The notes: generated by a model from the letters alone, not told the origin. Positions 17,686 through 27,697 are shown, counted from the first letter of the stretch. The stretch: DNA of 64,000 nt from Herpetosiphon aurantiacus DSM 785 (GCA_000018565.1 CP000875.1:2433199-2497198), one strand, 5' to 3'. Program-made: numbers and translations.

Positions 17686-20283
17686 ATGACAAATCCATTT
17701 GCGCAAGCATTAACTCTTTATTTACCACTTGATAGCATGGGCATCAACAACACCAGCGTCAGCGATCTTTCGGGCAACCGTAATCATGGCACAATTCACG
17801 GCAATGTGATGGTTGTGCCTGATGATCAGGTTGGCAGTTGCGCCTGTTTTGATGGTCAAAGTTGGGTCGAGTTAGCCAATCCATTTGCCAGTGCCAGCGA
17901 TTTTACGCTGGCGTTGTGGGTGCGGCCAACCCGCTTCGATGGAGCCTACCATGGTTTTATTGGCAAGCAAGCCGCCGAAGATTTGTATCGCAAACCAAGT
18001 ATGTGGGTGATGGGTGATGGTGGTTTGCATCTTGATAGTTACTCGTCTGATGGAACTCGCTTTCATTATGAATTAGCAGGCTTTTTTGCTCAGCCAAATG
18101 AGTGGGTGCATGTGGCCTGGGTTAAATCGGGCACGGCCTATACAATCTATCGCAATGGGGTGGCCTTTACCGAACGACCAGCCCCTGCCGAAGTCTATGT
18201 GCCAGCCAGTAGCTATTGGCTTGGCAAAGTCGATAATTTGTTTGATGGATGCTTGGCGCATGTGCGAATGTACAATCAGGCGCTTGATCCTGCTGCGGTG
18301 GCCGATATTGCCGCCCATGATCGGGTCGCTCGCATGGTGTTTCGGGCAAGTTATCCGCTTGATTTCAATTTGCTGAATTCGCAGCAAGAGCCAAATCTCA
18401 ACCCTGGCACAAACCCATTGACCTTGACCCTGACCAATGCCAGCGCCCAAAGCATCGAATTATCGCCGCTTGATCGCAGTGCTCCAGCGCAACAGCAACA
18501 CTTCAGTTTTAGTTTTCGCCCCAATTTATTGGCAATTAACACTGGAATTGCAATTGATCATCCGGCTTGGCAGGTTAGCACTCAGTCAATGAGCGATGGC
18601 CGCATGAATATCCTTGTTCGCTCGACCGAGGCTCAAACGTTAACTCCCAATCAAACCTTGCGCTTTGCACTGAGTGGGATTACGGTTTTGCCTCAAGATG
18701 GCAGCCACTCAACCCAAATTGAAATGCAATATAGTAATTTACGCTATGTTGGTGAAATAAGTCTGTTAAACGGAAGTCGTCTGCAACGCATTAGTATTAG
18801 TACCGATGATAGTGCCTTGGATTTGCCGTTGCACCTGAGTTTGAGCAACGGTGCAACAATTCTCAACACCAACCAGCCCAACCATTTAGTTGCCCGAATA
18901 AGTAACACCTCAACCCATAGCACATTGCACTTTAATCAATCCGAGCCACAGAGCCACTTAATTGTGCGGTTTGATGGCAGTGCCAGTGCTGAGCCATGGG
19001 CCTTGGCAACGCCCGACCAAATTAATGCGATTACGATTGAGGTAGCGGGCTGGGATGTGCAACGTCAACAGCAAGCTGGTCAAACGACGTGGGTTTGTCG
19101 TCCACTCAGCGATGTGGCTTTGGCTCCAGGCGCAGCGCTTGACTTACAGATCAACAATATCGTGACGACCCACCCGCAAGGCAATACGACCCTGTATGTT
19201 GTGGTGCACGAGCTGCAAGGTTTCAACGATACCACCTTAACGACGACAATTACCAAAACCTCGATGAACACTATTAGTAACGCTGGGCAAACTCAAAATA
19301 CGCTTGCACTTGGCGAAAATGGCTTTATCAGCGGAGCGGGCTACAACACCTTGGTAGCTCAAACGACACTGAGCGGTGGTGGTCGAATTAGCTGGCGCAA
19401 CCGTAAAGTTCGCTGGACGCAGCGCTTTTTGGCGATTAGTATGGGGCATACTGGCTTTCCGGTTGGACACTTTAATATTGCATATCCAACTGCACCAATT
19501 CCTGCTGCCGATTGCTACGATAACCTCGAACGACCAGTGAGTGATGGCATCGAATTGCGTGATTGGGAAGCGTTATATGCGATTTATACTCCCAGCACCA
19601 GCCCCAGTACCACCAGTTTACGAATTGTGCATTATGCCAAGCCTTTCAATCTTGAAGGCCGGGCAGTGCTGGTGGCCGTTTTTAATGCTGATGATCGCAC
19701 CTTGAAGCTTGGCTCTGGCCTGACGTTGAGCCATCAAGGAACCTATTCCAATGGCAGCCCAATTCCATGTGGCACCATTCAAATGTGGTCGGGCATGGAA
19801 GTGCCTGAAGGCTGGGCGATTTGTGATGGCCGCGAAGCCAACGGCTTGCGCACCCCTGATTTGCGCAACCGCTTTATTGTTGGAGCTGGGGCCAATTACG
19901 ATAGTGGCAACCTCAGTGTTTATGGTACGAATCAAGGTACAACTGGCGGCAGCGATGTAGTGGCATTAACCCTCGATCAAATGCCGCGCCACACCCATGG
20001 CGGTTCAACCAATGCCGCAGGCGACCATAGCCATTGGGTTGAAGGCACTGATGCCGATGGCTTAGCCAAACGTCGCCGTCACCATTGGGGCGATACTACC
20101 GTCGATATGGGTTTTGGTGGTGGCCGCAACGCCGACCCTAACGATGAACGCTGGCGTGGCCGGGTCAATACCGATAATGCTGGTACCCATAGCCACGGCC
20201 TGATGATTGGTGAGGTTGGTGGTAGCCAAGCCCACGAAAATCGCCCGCCATTCTATGCGCTCGCCTTCATTATGAAAGTTTAA
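17686..20283 (+). CDS. LamG / phage-tail-collar fusion protein
   Basis: An 865-aa protein; AGGAGC precedes the ATG by about 11 nt. Residues ~1-215 form a LamG/concanavalin-like domain ('GSCACFDGQSWVELANPFA', 'DFTLALWVRP', 'FDGCLAHVRMYNQALDP'). A ~450-residue beta-rich middle follows. Residues ~690-865 are a phage tail-collar domain: 'IPCGTIQMWSGMEVPEGWAI', 'CDGREANGLRTPDLRNRFIV', 'MPRHTHGG' and a closing 'RPPFYALAFIMKV'. Tail-collar domains sit at the tips of tail fibres and related trimeric spikes. There is no signal peptide and no other phage structural gene nearby, so this is not an obvious prophage; a receptor-binding fibre on a tail-like or other secreted assembly is possible. Confidence 0.75.
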   Translation: MTNPFAQALTLYLPLDSMGINNTSVSDLSGNRNHGTIHGNVMVVPDDQVGSCACFDGQSWVELANPFASASDFTLALWVRPTRFDGAYHGFIGKQAAEDLYRKPSMWVMGDGGLHLDSYSSDGTRFHYELAGFFAQPNEWVHVAWVKSGTAYTIYRNGVAFTERPAPAEVYVPASSYWLGKVDNLFDGCLAHVRMYNQALDPAAVADIAAHDRVARMVFRASYPLDFNLLNSQQEPNLNPGTNPLTLTLTNASAQSIELSPLDRSAPAQQQHFSFSFRPNLLAINTGIAIDHPAWQVSTQSMSDGRMNILVRSTEAQTLTPNQTLRFALSGITVLPQDGSHSTQIEMQYSNLRYVGEISLLNGSRLQRISISTDDSALDLPLHLSLSNGATILNTNQPNHLVARISNTSTHSTLHFNQSEPQSHLIVRFDGSASAEPWALATPDQINAITIEVAGWDVQRQQQAGQTTWVCRPLSDVALAPGAALDLQINNIVTTHPQGNTTLYVVVHELQGFNDTTLTTTITKTSMNTISNAGQTQNTLALGENGFISGAGYNTLVAQTTLSGGGRISWRNRKVRWTQRFLAISMGHTGFPVGHFNIAYPTAPIPAADCYDNLERPVSDGIELRDWEALYAIYTPSTSPSTTSLRIVHYAKPFNLEGRAVLVAVFNADDRTLKLGSGLTLSHQGTYSNGSPIPCGTIQMWSGMEVPEGWAICDGREANGLRTPDLRNRFIVGAGANYDSGNLSVYGTNQGTTGGSDVVALTLDQMPRHTHGGSTNAAGDHSHWVEGTDADGLAKRRRHHWGDTTVDMGFGGGRNADPNDERWRGRVNTDNAGTHSHGLMIGEVGGSQAHENRPPFYALAFIMKV

Positions 20284-20300
20284 TTGAGGAGTTGCCAACT

Positions 20301-21476
20301 ATGCCCCAAGAAAAATTTGATCTGTACTTTTTGGCAATGGGTCAGGGTGATTGCACCTTGGTTAAATGCCCCGACGATAAAGTTGTGATGATCGATTGCG
20401 GCAGTGATCGTGGCTTTGATGATGATTTAATTACTAGTGGTAGAGCCTTGCTCCGCAATTTGATCGGAGTGACTAACTTAATTGATACAGTGATCCTCAC
20501 CCATCATGATGGCGATCATTGCAATCAGTTGGGGACCTTCTTGTTTAACGATCCATCTCCGCATGTGCAAATTAACCGTATCTATTACAGTAACCCTTAT
20601 TCCTATAAAAATGAAACGTTGCGAAATAGATGTCTCCAACGTTATGCGATCAAAGATTTTGTGTTAAAAAAGAAATTTGGCAAACCTTTGATTAACGAGG
20701 TGGTCATTAATGAAACAAATTCGTTTGTAAATACATGGAATAATGTTTTAGGGTATGGTAAAAATGACGCAATTAAGAAAAATATTGTGAATAATCGATT
20801 AACCATCCTTAGTGGTACGAGTACTGTTGGTAATAAAAATTGGAGTATTAGCATTATTGCTGCTAGTGTTCCGCATGAATCTGGCTCACCAAGTAATGCG
20901 ATTAATTCGGGATCAATTGTAACCTTACTCGAATTTGATGGCCATAAAGCCTTGATTTGTGGTGACGCAACGATTGATACCGAGCAATTTCTGCTTGATA
21001 ACCATGATGCAGCCATTGCGAATCTAAAACTTATTCAAGTTCCACATCATGGGTCGGATACGTCTTCATCTCAAGCCTTTGTTAATAAAACTGATCCGAA
21101 TGCTGCGGTTATTAGTGTACAGTTTTTGGAACATCATCATCGGCTTCCAAAACGCCAAATTATGCGTCGTTGGACTAATATTGTGACGGGTGGCAAACCT
21201 CAACATGCATTAGATTCGTGGCGCTCGGATGCTCCAGCCTTTAATACATTATCCAACACAATGCAACAAACGATTAAGAATGAAGAAGATTTTGATGAGG
21301 ATGATAAAACAATCTTTGTTGGTAGTAATTTCTGGCATTACCTTGATGATACTGAGGGCGATTATGGAGTTAGTTACCCGAATTGGATGCTTAATCGCGA
21401 GGTTTATACCGATAATCTTTGGCAAACCTCGATGCTTGATGGCACGCTCTACTATACTTTTACATTGCCTCTCTAA
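20301..21476 (+). CDS. ComEC/Rec2-like metallo-beta-lactamase-fold hydrolase
   Basis: A 391-aa protein. The ATG at 20301 has GAGGAG 9 nt upstream. The N-terminus reads 'LAMGQGDCTLVKCPDDKVVM' then 'IDCGS', followed by the metal-binding motif 'THHDGDHCNQLG', 'ALICGDATID', and 'VPHHGSDTSSS'. These are the landmarks of the MBL domain found at the end of ComEC and in stand-alone relatives; such enzymes are zinc or manganese phosphodiesterases or nucleases. There is no membrane helix, so it is a soluble stand-alone form. Residues ~95-185 are richer in Lys/Asn and AT than the rest, possibly an insertion. It is the third gene of the operon, 17 bp after the tail-collar gene. The substrate is unknown. 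Confidence 0.8.
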   Translation: MPQEKFDLYFLAMGQGDCTLVKCPDDKVVMIDCGSDRGFDDDLITSGRALLRNLIGVTNLIDTVILTHHDGDHCNQLGTFLFNDPSPHVQINRIYYSNPYSYKNETLRNRCLQRYAIKDFVLKKKFGKPLINEVVINETNSFVNTWNNVLGYGKNDAIKKNIVNNRLTILSGTSTVGNKNWSISIIAASVPHESGSPSNAINSGSIVTLLEFDGHKALICGDATIDTEQFLLDNHDAAIANLKLIQVPHHGSDTSSSQAFVNKTDPNAAVISVQFLEHHHRLPKRQIMRRWTNIVTGGKPQHALDSWRSDAPAFNTLSNTMQQTIKNEEDFDEDDKTIFVGSNFWHYLDDTEGDYGVSYPNWMLNREVYTDNLWQTSMLDGTLYYTFTLPL

Positions 21477-21503
21477 ACGCTTATTCTTTCAAGGAGGTAA
21501 TTT

Positions 21504-24500
21504 ATGGATTTTGCGCAACTAGAGGCAATGTTACAGGCAAGTTTGAGTAATCAGGTGTTTAAATTTGCTCTCAATCAATTAAATGACCTGATATTAACAA
21601 AATTAGCTGATGATTATTTGCCTAATGGCGAGCTTCACCTTGAGCATGTGCCAGAAATTGGCAAAGATGCTGCTGCTCAACGTTATACGATCGTTGGACA
21701 AGGCTTGAGCACGCCATTCAAGGGCTTGACGACAACCTGTACATTCCAGCTTGTTGCTGGGGTGTGGCATGTCCAGTTGGCAGCAGAGGCAGCCTTGCCC
21801 AATCCGATTGGCTTAGCGTTTGCCGAGGTCAACGGCTCATGGCTGGCCGAGTTGCCGTTTCAGGCTCGCCCACAATGGCGCTTGGTTTCGCACCCGACCC
21901 CAGCATTAACTTTAACTGGTGTTGCTGATTTTACCCATTTAGCTGGCGGTATCGCCAATTTGCTTGGTCAGCCAACCCATGAGCTTACTGGCGCGTTTGA
22001 GTTAGCCAAGCATGGGGCCAATTTGCAATCGATCGAGCTTGATGCCCCAGTGCTTGGGCCAACTGATCTTGGCCTGTTCCAGGTCAATCAAGTTGTGTTG
22101 GGGGTGAAAAGTGAGCTTGTGCCTAGCCTCAAGCCGCCGAGCCAGTTGATTCCAGCCTTGGTTTTGGCCACCTCAATTCCTTTTCATGCGCAGCAGCAAA
22201 CCTATAATCTTGGTTTGGCGGTCTATGCCCGTAATTTAGCTCAAAATTTGCATTTTCGGCTTGATCTGAACCAAGTGCTGCAAGCTGGCTTTGATGAATT
22301 GGCAAGTTTGGTCCATGGCTATAGCTTGGGGCAACTGATTCCTCAAGGCTTGCACGTAGAAGATTATTTTACCCTGAGTGATTTCTTTTTCGATTTCGAT
22401 TATCAGAATCCACATAAAATTTCATTGATTGGGCTTGATGTTCGATCAACCACAACCTGGGATATTTTAACCTTTCCAGCTGGTAGCAAAGCATCGATTG
22501 GCAATATTCTGCTCGCATTCCGTTTATCCGAGCCACTTAGCTCTGAAATTAAGCCATTTTTGGCGGTGAGTGGCGAAGTTGTGCTCGATACAGCAATTTT
22601 GGATATTTCAACCAATTTGCCTGATTGGGAATTTCAAGCCCATTTGCGCGAAGGCACGACCTTGCATGTGGCCAAATTGCTTGAGATGACGCTTGGTCAT
22701 TCGGCGCATTTGCCTGAATTGAATATTTATGATCTCTATTTTGGTGTATCAAGCGAAGGATTTACGTTTCACGCTGGAATCAGCGATTTATGGGAACTTG
22801 TGCCAGGCAAATTGCGCCTTACCGATTTAGCAGTAGGCTTGAATTATGCAACGGCTGATGGTGTGTATCTTGGCATTGAAGTTGGCTTTGATCTACTTGA
22901 AATAACCGTAACCCTTACAGGGGAGTATCAATCAAGCCAAGCAGGCTGGGCTTTAACTGGCAGCACTGGCTATGAGCAACCAATTCCAATTGGCCAGCTG
23001 ATTGATGATTTGGCCAGTAAATTTGGCGCAATCACCTTGCCCACACCGTTAACTGGCTTGATTATCAAAAATATTCATGCTGGCTTGAATACTGGCTCAT
23101 TTGATACAACCTTTGATTGTGAGATTGATTTTCCGGTTTCAGCTAGCCAGCATGTGGCATTGCTGCTCAAACTGGCGATTATTCACGAATCAAATGGCAT
23201 CAAAGCTGATTTCAGCGGGCATATGACCCTAGGCAGCTTGATTTTCGATCTGCGCTTTCATCACGACCCCAGCCATAACGCCTTTATTGCCAGCTATAGC
23301 CATAGCGCTGAACAAGCGGCCATCCATCTGCGTGAGCTATTGGGCTATGTTTGGGCTGACGTGCCCAGCGCCATCCCCGATATTCAAATCGATTTAAAAG
23401 ATGTGGTATTTCTCTTCGATAACACGGGTAATGTGAAGGTCTTTGTGTTTGGCTTTGACCTTGGCGCACGGATCAGTTTGGCCGATTTGCCCTTGATTGG
23501 CTCGAAGTTCCCGCCTGATTGGACAGTTGGGCTTGAGAATTTACAGGTGTTGGTGGTTTCGGGGGAGATCCCCAAAACGACCATTGTCAGTTTGAATGCT
23601 TTGTTGCCAGAGACGGTTACTGGCTTGCCCGACCAAGATTTGACCAAGGGCTTGAATATTACGGCTAAATTGCAACTTGGTAGTAGTCGCCAAGCCTTGA
23701 ATTTGCCAATTGCTGGCCAAGATCAAACTGCGCCAACCAAGCCGACCACACCAACCCAAGCTGGGAGTAGTAGCACCGATACTGCCCAATGGTTTAATAT
23801 TCAAAAATCGCTAGGCCCAGTGCATTTCGAGCGGATTGGGGTGCAGTATAGCGATAGTGTGCTGTGGTTTTTGATCGATGCCTCGCTGAGTGCTGCTGGC
23901 CTGACCTTGAGCATGCAAGGCTTAGGAGTTGGTTCACGCATCGATAAATTTGAGCTTCATTTTACCTTACGTGGCATCGGGATCGATTTTAAACGCCCGC
24001 CGCTGGAAATTGGCGGCGCATTGTTGCGGGTGCCAAGTGCCGATGGCGACGACTATTTAGGCATGGCGATTATTCGCGCTTCGTCATTTGGCTTAGCGGC
24101 GATGGGCGGTTATTCGACCTACAAAGGTTGGCCTTCGCTGTTTGTTTATGCCGCCTTGAATACGCCGATTGGTGGCCCGCCGTACTTCTTTGTGATGGGT
24201 TTAGCAGCAGGTTTTGGTTTCAATCGCGCCCTCAATATTCCACCAGTTGGCGATTTGCTCAAGTTTCCGTTTGTGAGCGAAGCGCTTGGCATTCGGCCCA
24301 ATGGCACGACGATTACCGATGAATTGTTGGCCTTACACCAATATGTGCCGCCCACAACTGGGCAATTGTTCTTCGCAGCGGGTTTGCACTTTACAACCTT
24401 TAAAGTGCTTGATGCCTTTGCTTTGCTGACGATCTCGGTTGGTTCGAGCCAACTTGAGGTGAATTTATTGGGCTTGGCAACGGTGGCTGCTCCGCCAACC

Positions 24501-25865
24501 CAAGGCATGAAGGATGTTGATCCATTAGCTTCATTGCAATTGGCGCTCAAAGCAACGCTGGATTTGTTGCATGGCTATGTTGAGCTTAGTGGTCAACTCA
24601 CCTCGGAATCATTTATTCTCGACCGCAATTGCCGAATAACCGGGGGCTTTGCGATTGCGGCTTGGTTTGGGGCTGAGCACACTGGCGATTTTGTGATCAC
24701 CTTGGGTGGTTATCATCCCCAATTTAACGTGCCTAGCCACTACCCCAAAGTGCCTCGACTCGGCTTAAATTGGCAGCTTGCCGACACCCTCTCGCTCAAG
24801 GGCGGTCTATATTTTGCCATGAACGGCTCGGCCATGATGGCGGGCGGCGAGCTGCAACTTACTTGGGAAAGCGGTGATCTCAAAGCATGGCTCAAGGCTG
24901 GCATCGATTTTCTGATCGCATGGAAGCCGTTTCACTACGATGTGCATTTGTATGTCGATATTGGGGTTTCCTACACACTCCATTTCCTTGGCACGCATCG
25001 GCTTTCAGTCGATATCGGCGCAGATTTGCACATTTGGGGGCCAGAATTTTCTGGTATCGCCAAACTGGATCTCAAAATCTTCTCGTTTGAGATTAAATTT
25101 GGTGCCGCTGCCCCAGCCTTGCCCAAGCCAATTAACTGGATCGAGTTTCAAGCTTCGTTTTTACCAGCAAGCCAGCAAATTTTGAGTTTGACGGTTGAGC
25201 GTGGTTTGAGCGTTAGCAATCAAGCTCAGGCCGAACAACAACCATGGTTGATCAATCCTAAGGAATTGAGCTTAAACCTGGCAAGTGCGGTTCCGATTAG
25301 TACATTGATGCTTGGCTCAAACTCAATCAATCTGGCTACCAGTAATACCCAGCTTGGGGTTGCGCCGTTGAATCTTCCGTTGGGGCATTTGAATTCCGTT
25401 TGTACGATCAGCATTCGCCTGCATGATCAACCAGCTGAGCAGCATTTTCAGCTTGAGTTGCTGCACAAAAATGCTCCAGCAGCGCTTTGGGGCGATAATT
25501 TCATCCCTCAACCAAATAGCCCTAGTTTGGTCGATAATACCCTGAGTGGAGTGCGCATTGTGCCGATTGCCACCCATAGCGAGGGTGAAACCGCTGGAAT
25601 TGACCCGCAAACCTTGCTCTTTGTACCCGAAGCCAAGCCTGAAACATTCGCTTGGAAGGCAGCGGTGAACTATACAGCTAGCGCTGAAACGCCAACCGAG
25701 CGTGAGTTGATGATGCGGAGCAACCTTGCTAGCGCCGAGGTGCAGACGGCCCGCAGCCAATTGTTGCAAGCATTGGGGCAAACCGCAATCTGCAGGATCA
25801 ATCACGAATATCTTGATGGTTTGGCTGATGTACCGCAGCTTGGAAGCTGGACAATAGGGAGTTAG
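21504..25865 (+). CDS. DUF6603-like very large protein
   Basis: A 1453-aa protein with an ideal AAGGAGG site 6 nt before the ATG. It is built of many beta-strand segments of alternating polarity in an amphipathic pattern, like a long beta-solenoid or lipid-transfer-type scaffold. The region around residues 770-910 carries the block I associate with DUF6603: 'FERIGVQYSD', 'LHFTLRGIGIDFKRPPLEIG', 'SLFVYAALN', 'GGPPYFFVMGLAAGFGFNRA'. No signal peptide is visible. No biochemical function is known to me for this family. It is tightly linked to the MBL enzyme (27 bp) and to the last operon gene (2 bp). The DUF6603 assignment is from memory of motif style and should be tested by profile search. Confidence 0.6.
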   Translation: MDFAQLEAMLQASLSNQVFKFALNQLNDLILTKLADDYLPNGELHLEHVPEIGKDAAAQRYTIVGQGLSTPFKGLTTTCTFQLVAGVWHVQLAAEAALPNPIGLAFAEVNGSWLAELPFQARPQWRLVSHPTPALTLTGVADFTHLAGGIANLLGQPTHELTGAFELAKHGANLQSIELDAPVLGPTDLGLFQVNQVVLGVKSELVPSLKPPSQLIPALVLATSIPFHAQQQTYNLGLAVYARNLAQNLHFRLDLNQVLQAGFDELASLVHGYSLGQLIPQGLHVEDYFTLSDFFFDFDYQNPHKISLIGLDVRSTTTWDILTFPAGSKASIGNILLAFRLSEPLSSEIKPFLAVSGEVVLDTAILDISTNLPDWEFQAHLREGTTLHVAKLLEMTLGHSAHLPELNIYDLYFGVSSEGFTFHAGISDLWELVPGKLRLTDLAVGLNYATADGVYLGIEVGFDLLEITVTLTGEYQSSQAGWALTGSTGYEQPIPIGQLIDDLASKFGAITLPTPLTGLIIKNIHAGLNTGSFDTTFDCEIDFPVSASQHVALLLKLAIIHESNGIKADFSGHMTLGSLIFDLRFHHDPSHNAFIASYSHSAEQAAIHLRELLGYVWADVPSAIPDIQIDLKDVVFLFDNTGNVKVFVFGFDLGARISLADLPLIGSKFPPDWTVGLENLQVLVVSGEIPKTTIVSLNALLPETVTGLPDQDLTKGLNITAKLQLGSSRQALNLPIAGQDQTAPTKPTTPTQAGSSSTDTAQWFNIQKSLGPVHFERIGVQYSDSVLWFLIDASLSAAGLTLSMQGLGVGSRIDKFELHFTLRGIGIDFKRPPLEIGGALLRVPSADGDDYLGMAIIRASSFGLAAMGGYSTYKGWPSLFVYAALNTPIGGPPYFFVMGLAAGFGFNRALNIPPVGDLLKFPFVSEALGIRPNGTTITDELLALHQYVPPTTGQLFFAAGLHFTTFKVLDAFALLTISVGSSQLEVNLLGLATVAAPPTQGMKDVDPLASLQLALKATLDLLHGYVELSGQLTSESFILDRNCRITGGFAIAAWFGAEHTGDFVITLGGYHPQFNVPSHYPKVPRLGLNWQLADTLSLKGGLYFAMNGSAMMAGGELQLTWESGDLKAWLKAGIDFLIAWKPFHYDVHLYVDIGVSYTLHFLGTHRLSVDIGADLHIWGPEFSGIAKLDLKIFSFEIKFGAAAPALPKPINWIEFQASFLPASQQILSLTVERGLSVSNQAQAEQQPWLINPKELSLNLASAVPISTLMLGSNSINLATSNTQLGVAPLNLPLGHLNSVCTISIRLHDQPAEQHFQLELLHKNAPAALWGDNFIPQPNSPSLVDNTLSGVRIVPIATHSEGETAGIDPQTLLFVPEAKPETFAWKAAVNYTASAETPTERELMMRSNLASAEVQTARSQLLQALGQTAICRINHEYLDGLADVPQLGSWTIGS

Positions 25866-25867
25866 CG

Positions 25868-27697
25868 ATGAGCAACGATTTGATTTTTGCTGAGCATCAT
25901 TTGCCAGCCTTACCGCTTGGGAAATATAGCCTGACGGTTACCCAAACCCTGAGCTCAACTGGCCAATTGCCTGCTGGAGCTGAGCCAATTCGCCAAACGG
26001 ACTATCGGACGACTGGCGAAATGTTGATTAGTGGCGAGCGTTGGAGCTTGCCCGAAACGCTGATTGGCGCGGTTTTTCCGCCAGTTGGCAGTACGGGTGA
26101 TCATTCGACAACTTTGCCACACATTATGCTGACCCGCTCGACCTTGCCATGGGAACGCACGGCGCAGGCTAGTGGCCAGTTGCCTTGGTTGGCGCTTTTA
26201 GTCTTCAATGAGGACGAAAAACCGACTCCCAAGGTGTTGAAACGGGCAGATTTAGCTGATCCGACAGTGCTGTATCAGCTGCCGACCAGCGAATCGAACG
26301 AAACGGCTGCGGATTTGGTAACGGTGATTGATCTACCTTGGGCTACTTTGCAACCCTTGTTGCCAACGCTTGCTGATTTACCGTTGCTGACCCATGTGCG
26401 GCGAGTTGACGTAAATGAACAGGCGGTGGTTTGGGCCAACCGAATTCCCCAAGCCGATCGGATGAGCACTGTCCATTTGGTGTCGCTTGAGCAACGCTAT
26501 GATCAAACAGGGTTTATGGCTGCTGGGGCAAGTGCTGAAACGATGGTTCGTTTGGTGAGCTTGTATAGTTGGCAGTTTGCTTGTGTGGCTGAAGGTCAGC
26601 GGATTGAAGAATTGCTGACCCATTTGGATGTGGCAACGATTGGCTTGCCCAGCATCAACAACCCTCATGCTGATGCATTTTTGGCTCAGGGTGCGGTGTT
26701 GTTACCGCATCATTTGCGCAATGGCGAACAAACGGTTGCCTGGTATCATGGCCCGTTGCGTGCATCCCTGCAGGTGGCTGCTGCCAATTATCCCCATGCG
26801 GTCAGTGCCGATAGCTTGTTGCGGTTTGATCAACGGGTAGGCGTGTTTGATGTTTCATATGCGGCGGCGTGGGAGTTGGGGCGATTGCTCGGCTTACAAA
26901 ACCAGCAATTTAGCCAAGCCTTGTATGCTTGGAAAAGCCAACAAGCGAGCCAAAGTGTTTCCCGCTTACAAGCGCGTAACACCCGCTACGATCATCTGCC
27001 TAGCTTTGGTCGTCAGGTTCGAGCGCGTTCGTTAAGCGAGCCAATTCCGCCAGCGATTATGAATTTTGTGCGGCGACTGAGTTTGCTCGAAGGTGTGCCA
27101 TTTAGCTCATTGTTTCCTGATGAGCGCTTATTGCCACTCGAAAGCATTCGCTTTTTTAGCCTCGATCGGGCTTGGCTGGCAGCATTAATTGATGGGGCTT
27201 TGAGTATTGGTCGGGCTAATATCGACCATGGGAACGATGGCTATTTACGTTTGCAAATTGTGCAGCAGCTGAATTTACCTACCAGTATTTCTGGTTTTGC
27301 GATTCGTTCGAGTGTAATTGCTGGCTGGTCAGCGCTAGAAATTGAAGCCAAATCGAGCGCTGGCAGCCGCTTGGAGCACTTAAACGAAGACACAATTCGA
27401 CTTGGTGAAAATATGCTGCTGTTGCTGTTTGCTGATGAGTTAGCGAGCCTCAGTATCCATCAACATGCGCAAACTATCCACTTTGGGCTTGATCGCGATA
27501 GCAATGGTTGGCACAAAACGTTGCGCAATGGCAGTGAGATTCGGCCATTAGCATGGCATGATCAACAGCGCCAAATTCTGGATGTTGCCCAGCTTGCCAG
27601 CCAGATGAGCCAAACCCTCAATCAACCAGTTCATAGTGGCAGCTTTGCACTGCAGATGATTGAAGGCGTGGCGCGGGTAACGTTTGAACGTCGCTAG
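25868..27697 (+). CDS. Unknown 609-aa protein, last gene of the five-gene operon
   Basis: It starts 2 bp after the stop of the DUF6603-like gene; GGGAG in the end of that gene serves as ribosome site, so the two are translationally coupled. There is no signal peptide or membrane helix. The N-terminal third has a recognisable conserved-looking block, 'LPHIMLTRSTLPWERTA' then 'PWLALLVFNEDE'. A central segment ('AWELGRLLGLQNQQFSQALY') is helical. I do not know a named family. The coupling implies it is needed together with the DUF6603-like protein, as a partner or assembly factor. The operon ends just after it in a 15-bp hairpin. Confidence 0.6.
   Translation: MSNDLIFAEHHLPALPLGKYSLTVTQTLSSTGQLPAGAEPIRQTDYRTTGEMLISGERWSLPETLIGAVFPPVGSTGDHSTTLPHIMLTRSTLPWERTAQASGQLPWLALLVFNEDEKPTPKVLKRADLADPTVLYQLPTSESNETAADLVTVIDLPWATLQPLLPTLADLPLLTHVRRVDVNEQAVVWANRIPQADRMSTVHLVSLEQRYDQTGFMAAGASAETMVRLVSLYSWQFACVAEGQRIEELLTHLDVATIGLPSINNPHADAFLAQGAVLLPHHLRNGEQTVAWYHGPLRASLQVAAANYPHAVSADSLLRFDQRVGVFDVSYAAAWELGRLLGLQNQQFSQALYAWKSQQASQSVSRLQARNTRYDHLPSFGRQVRARSLSEPIPPAIMNFVRRLSLLEGVPFSSLFPDERLLPLESIRFFSLDRAWLAALIDGALSIGRANIDHGNDGYLRLQIVQQLNLPTSISGFAIRSSVIAGWSALEIEAKSSAGSRLEHLNEDTIRLGENMLLLLFADELASLSIHQHAQTIHFGLDRDSNGWHKTLRNGSEIRPLAWHDQQRQILDVAQLASQMSQTLNQPVHSGSFALQMIEGVARVTFERR

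Noticed and set aside
25323..25805. 160-aa reverse-strand frame
   Set aside because: Antisense to the DUF6603-like gene, whose long continuous frame and ribosome site are convincing.
17686..27697. Prophage interpretation of the five-gene operon
   Set aside because: Only a tail-collar domain is phage-like; no capsid, terminase, portal, sheath, baseplate or integrase genes are present.
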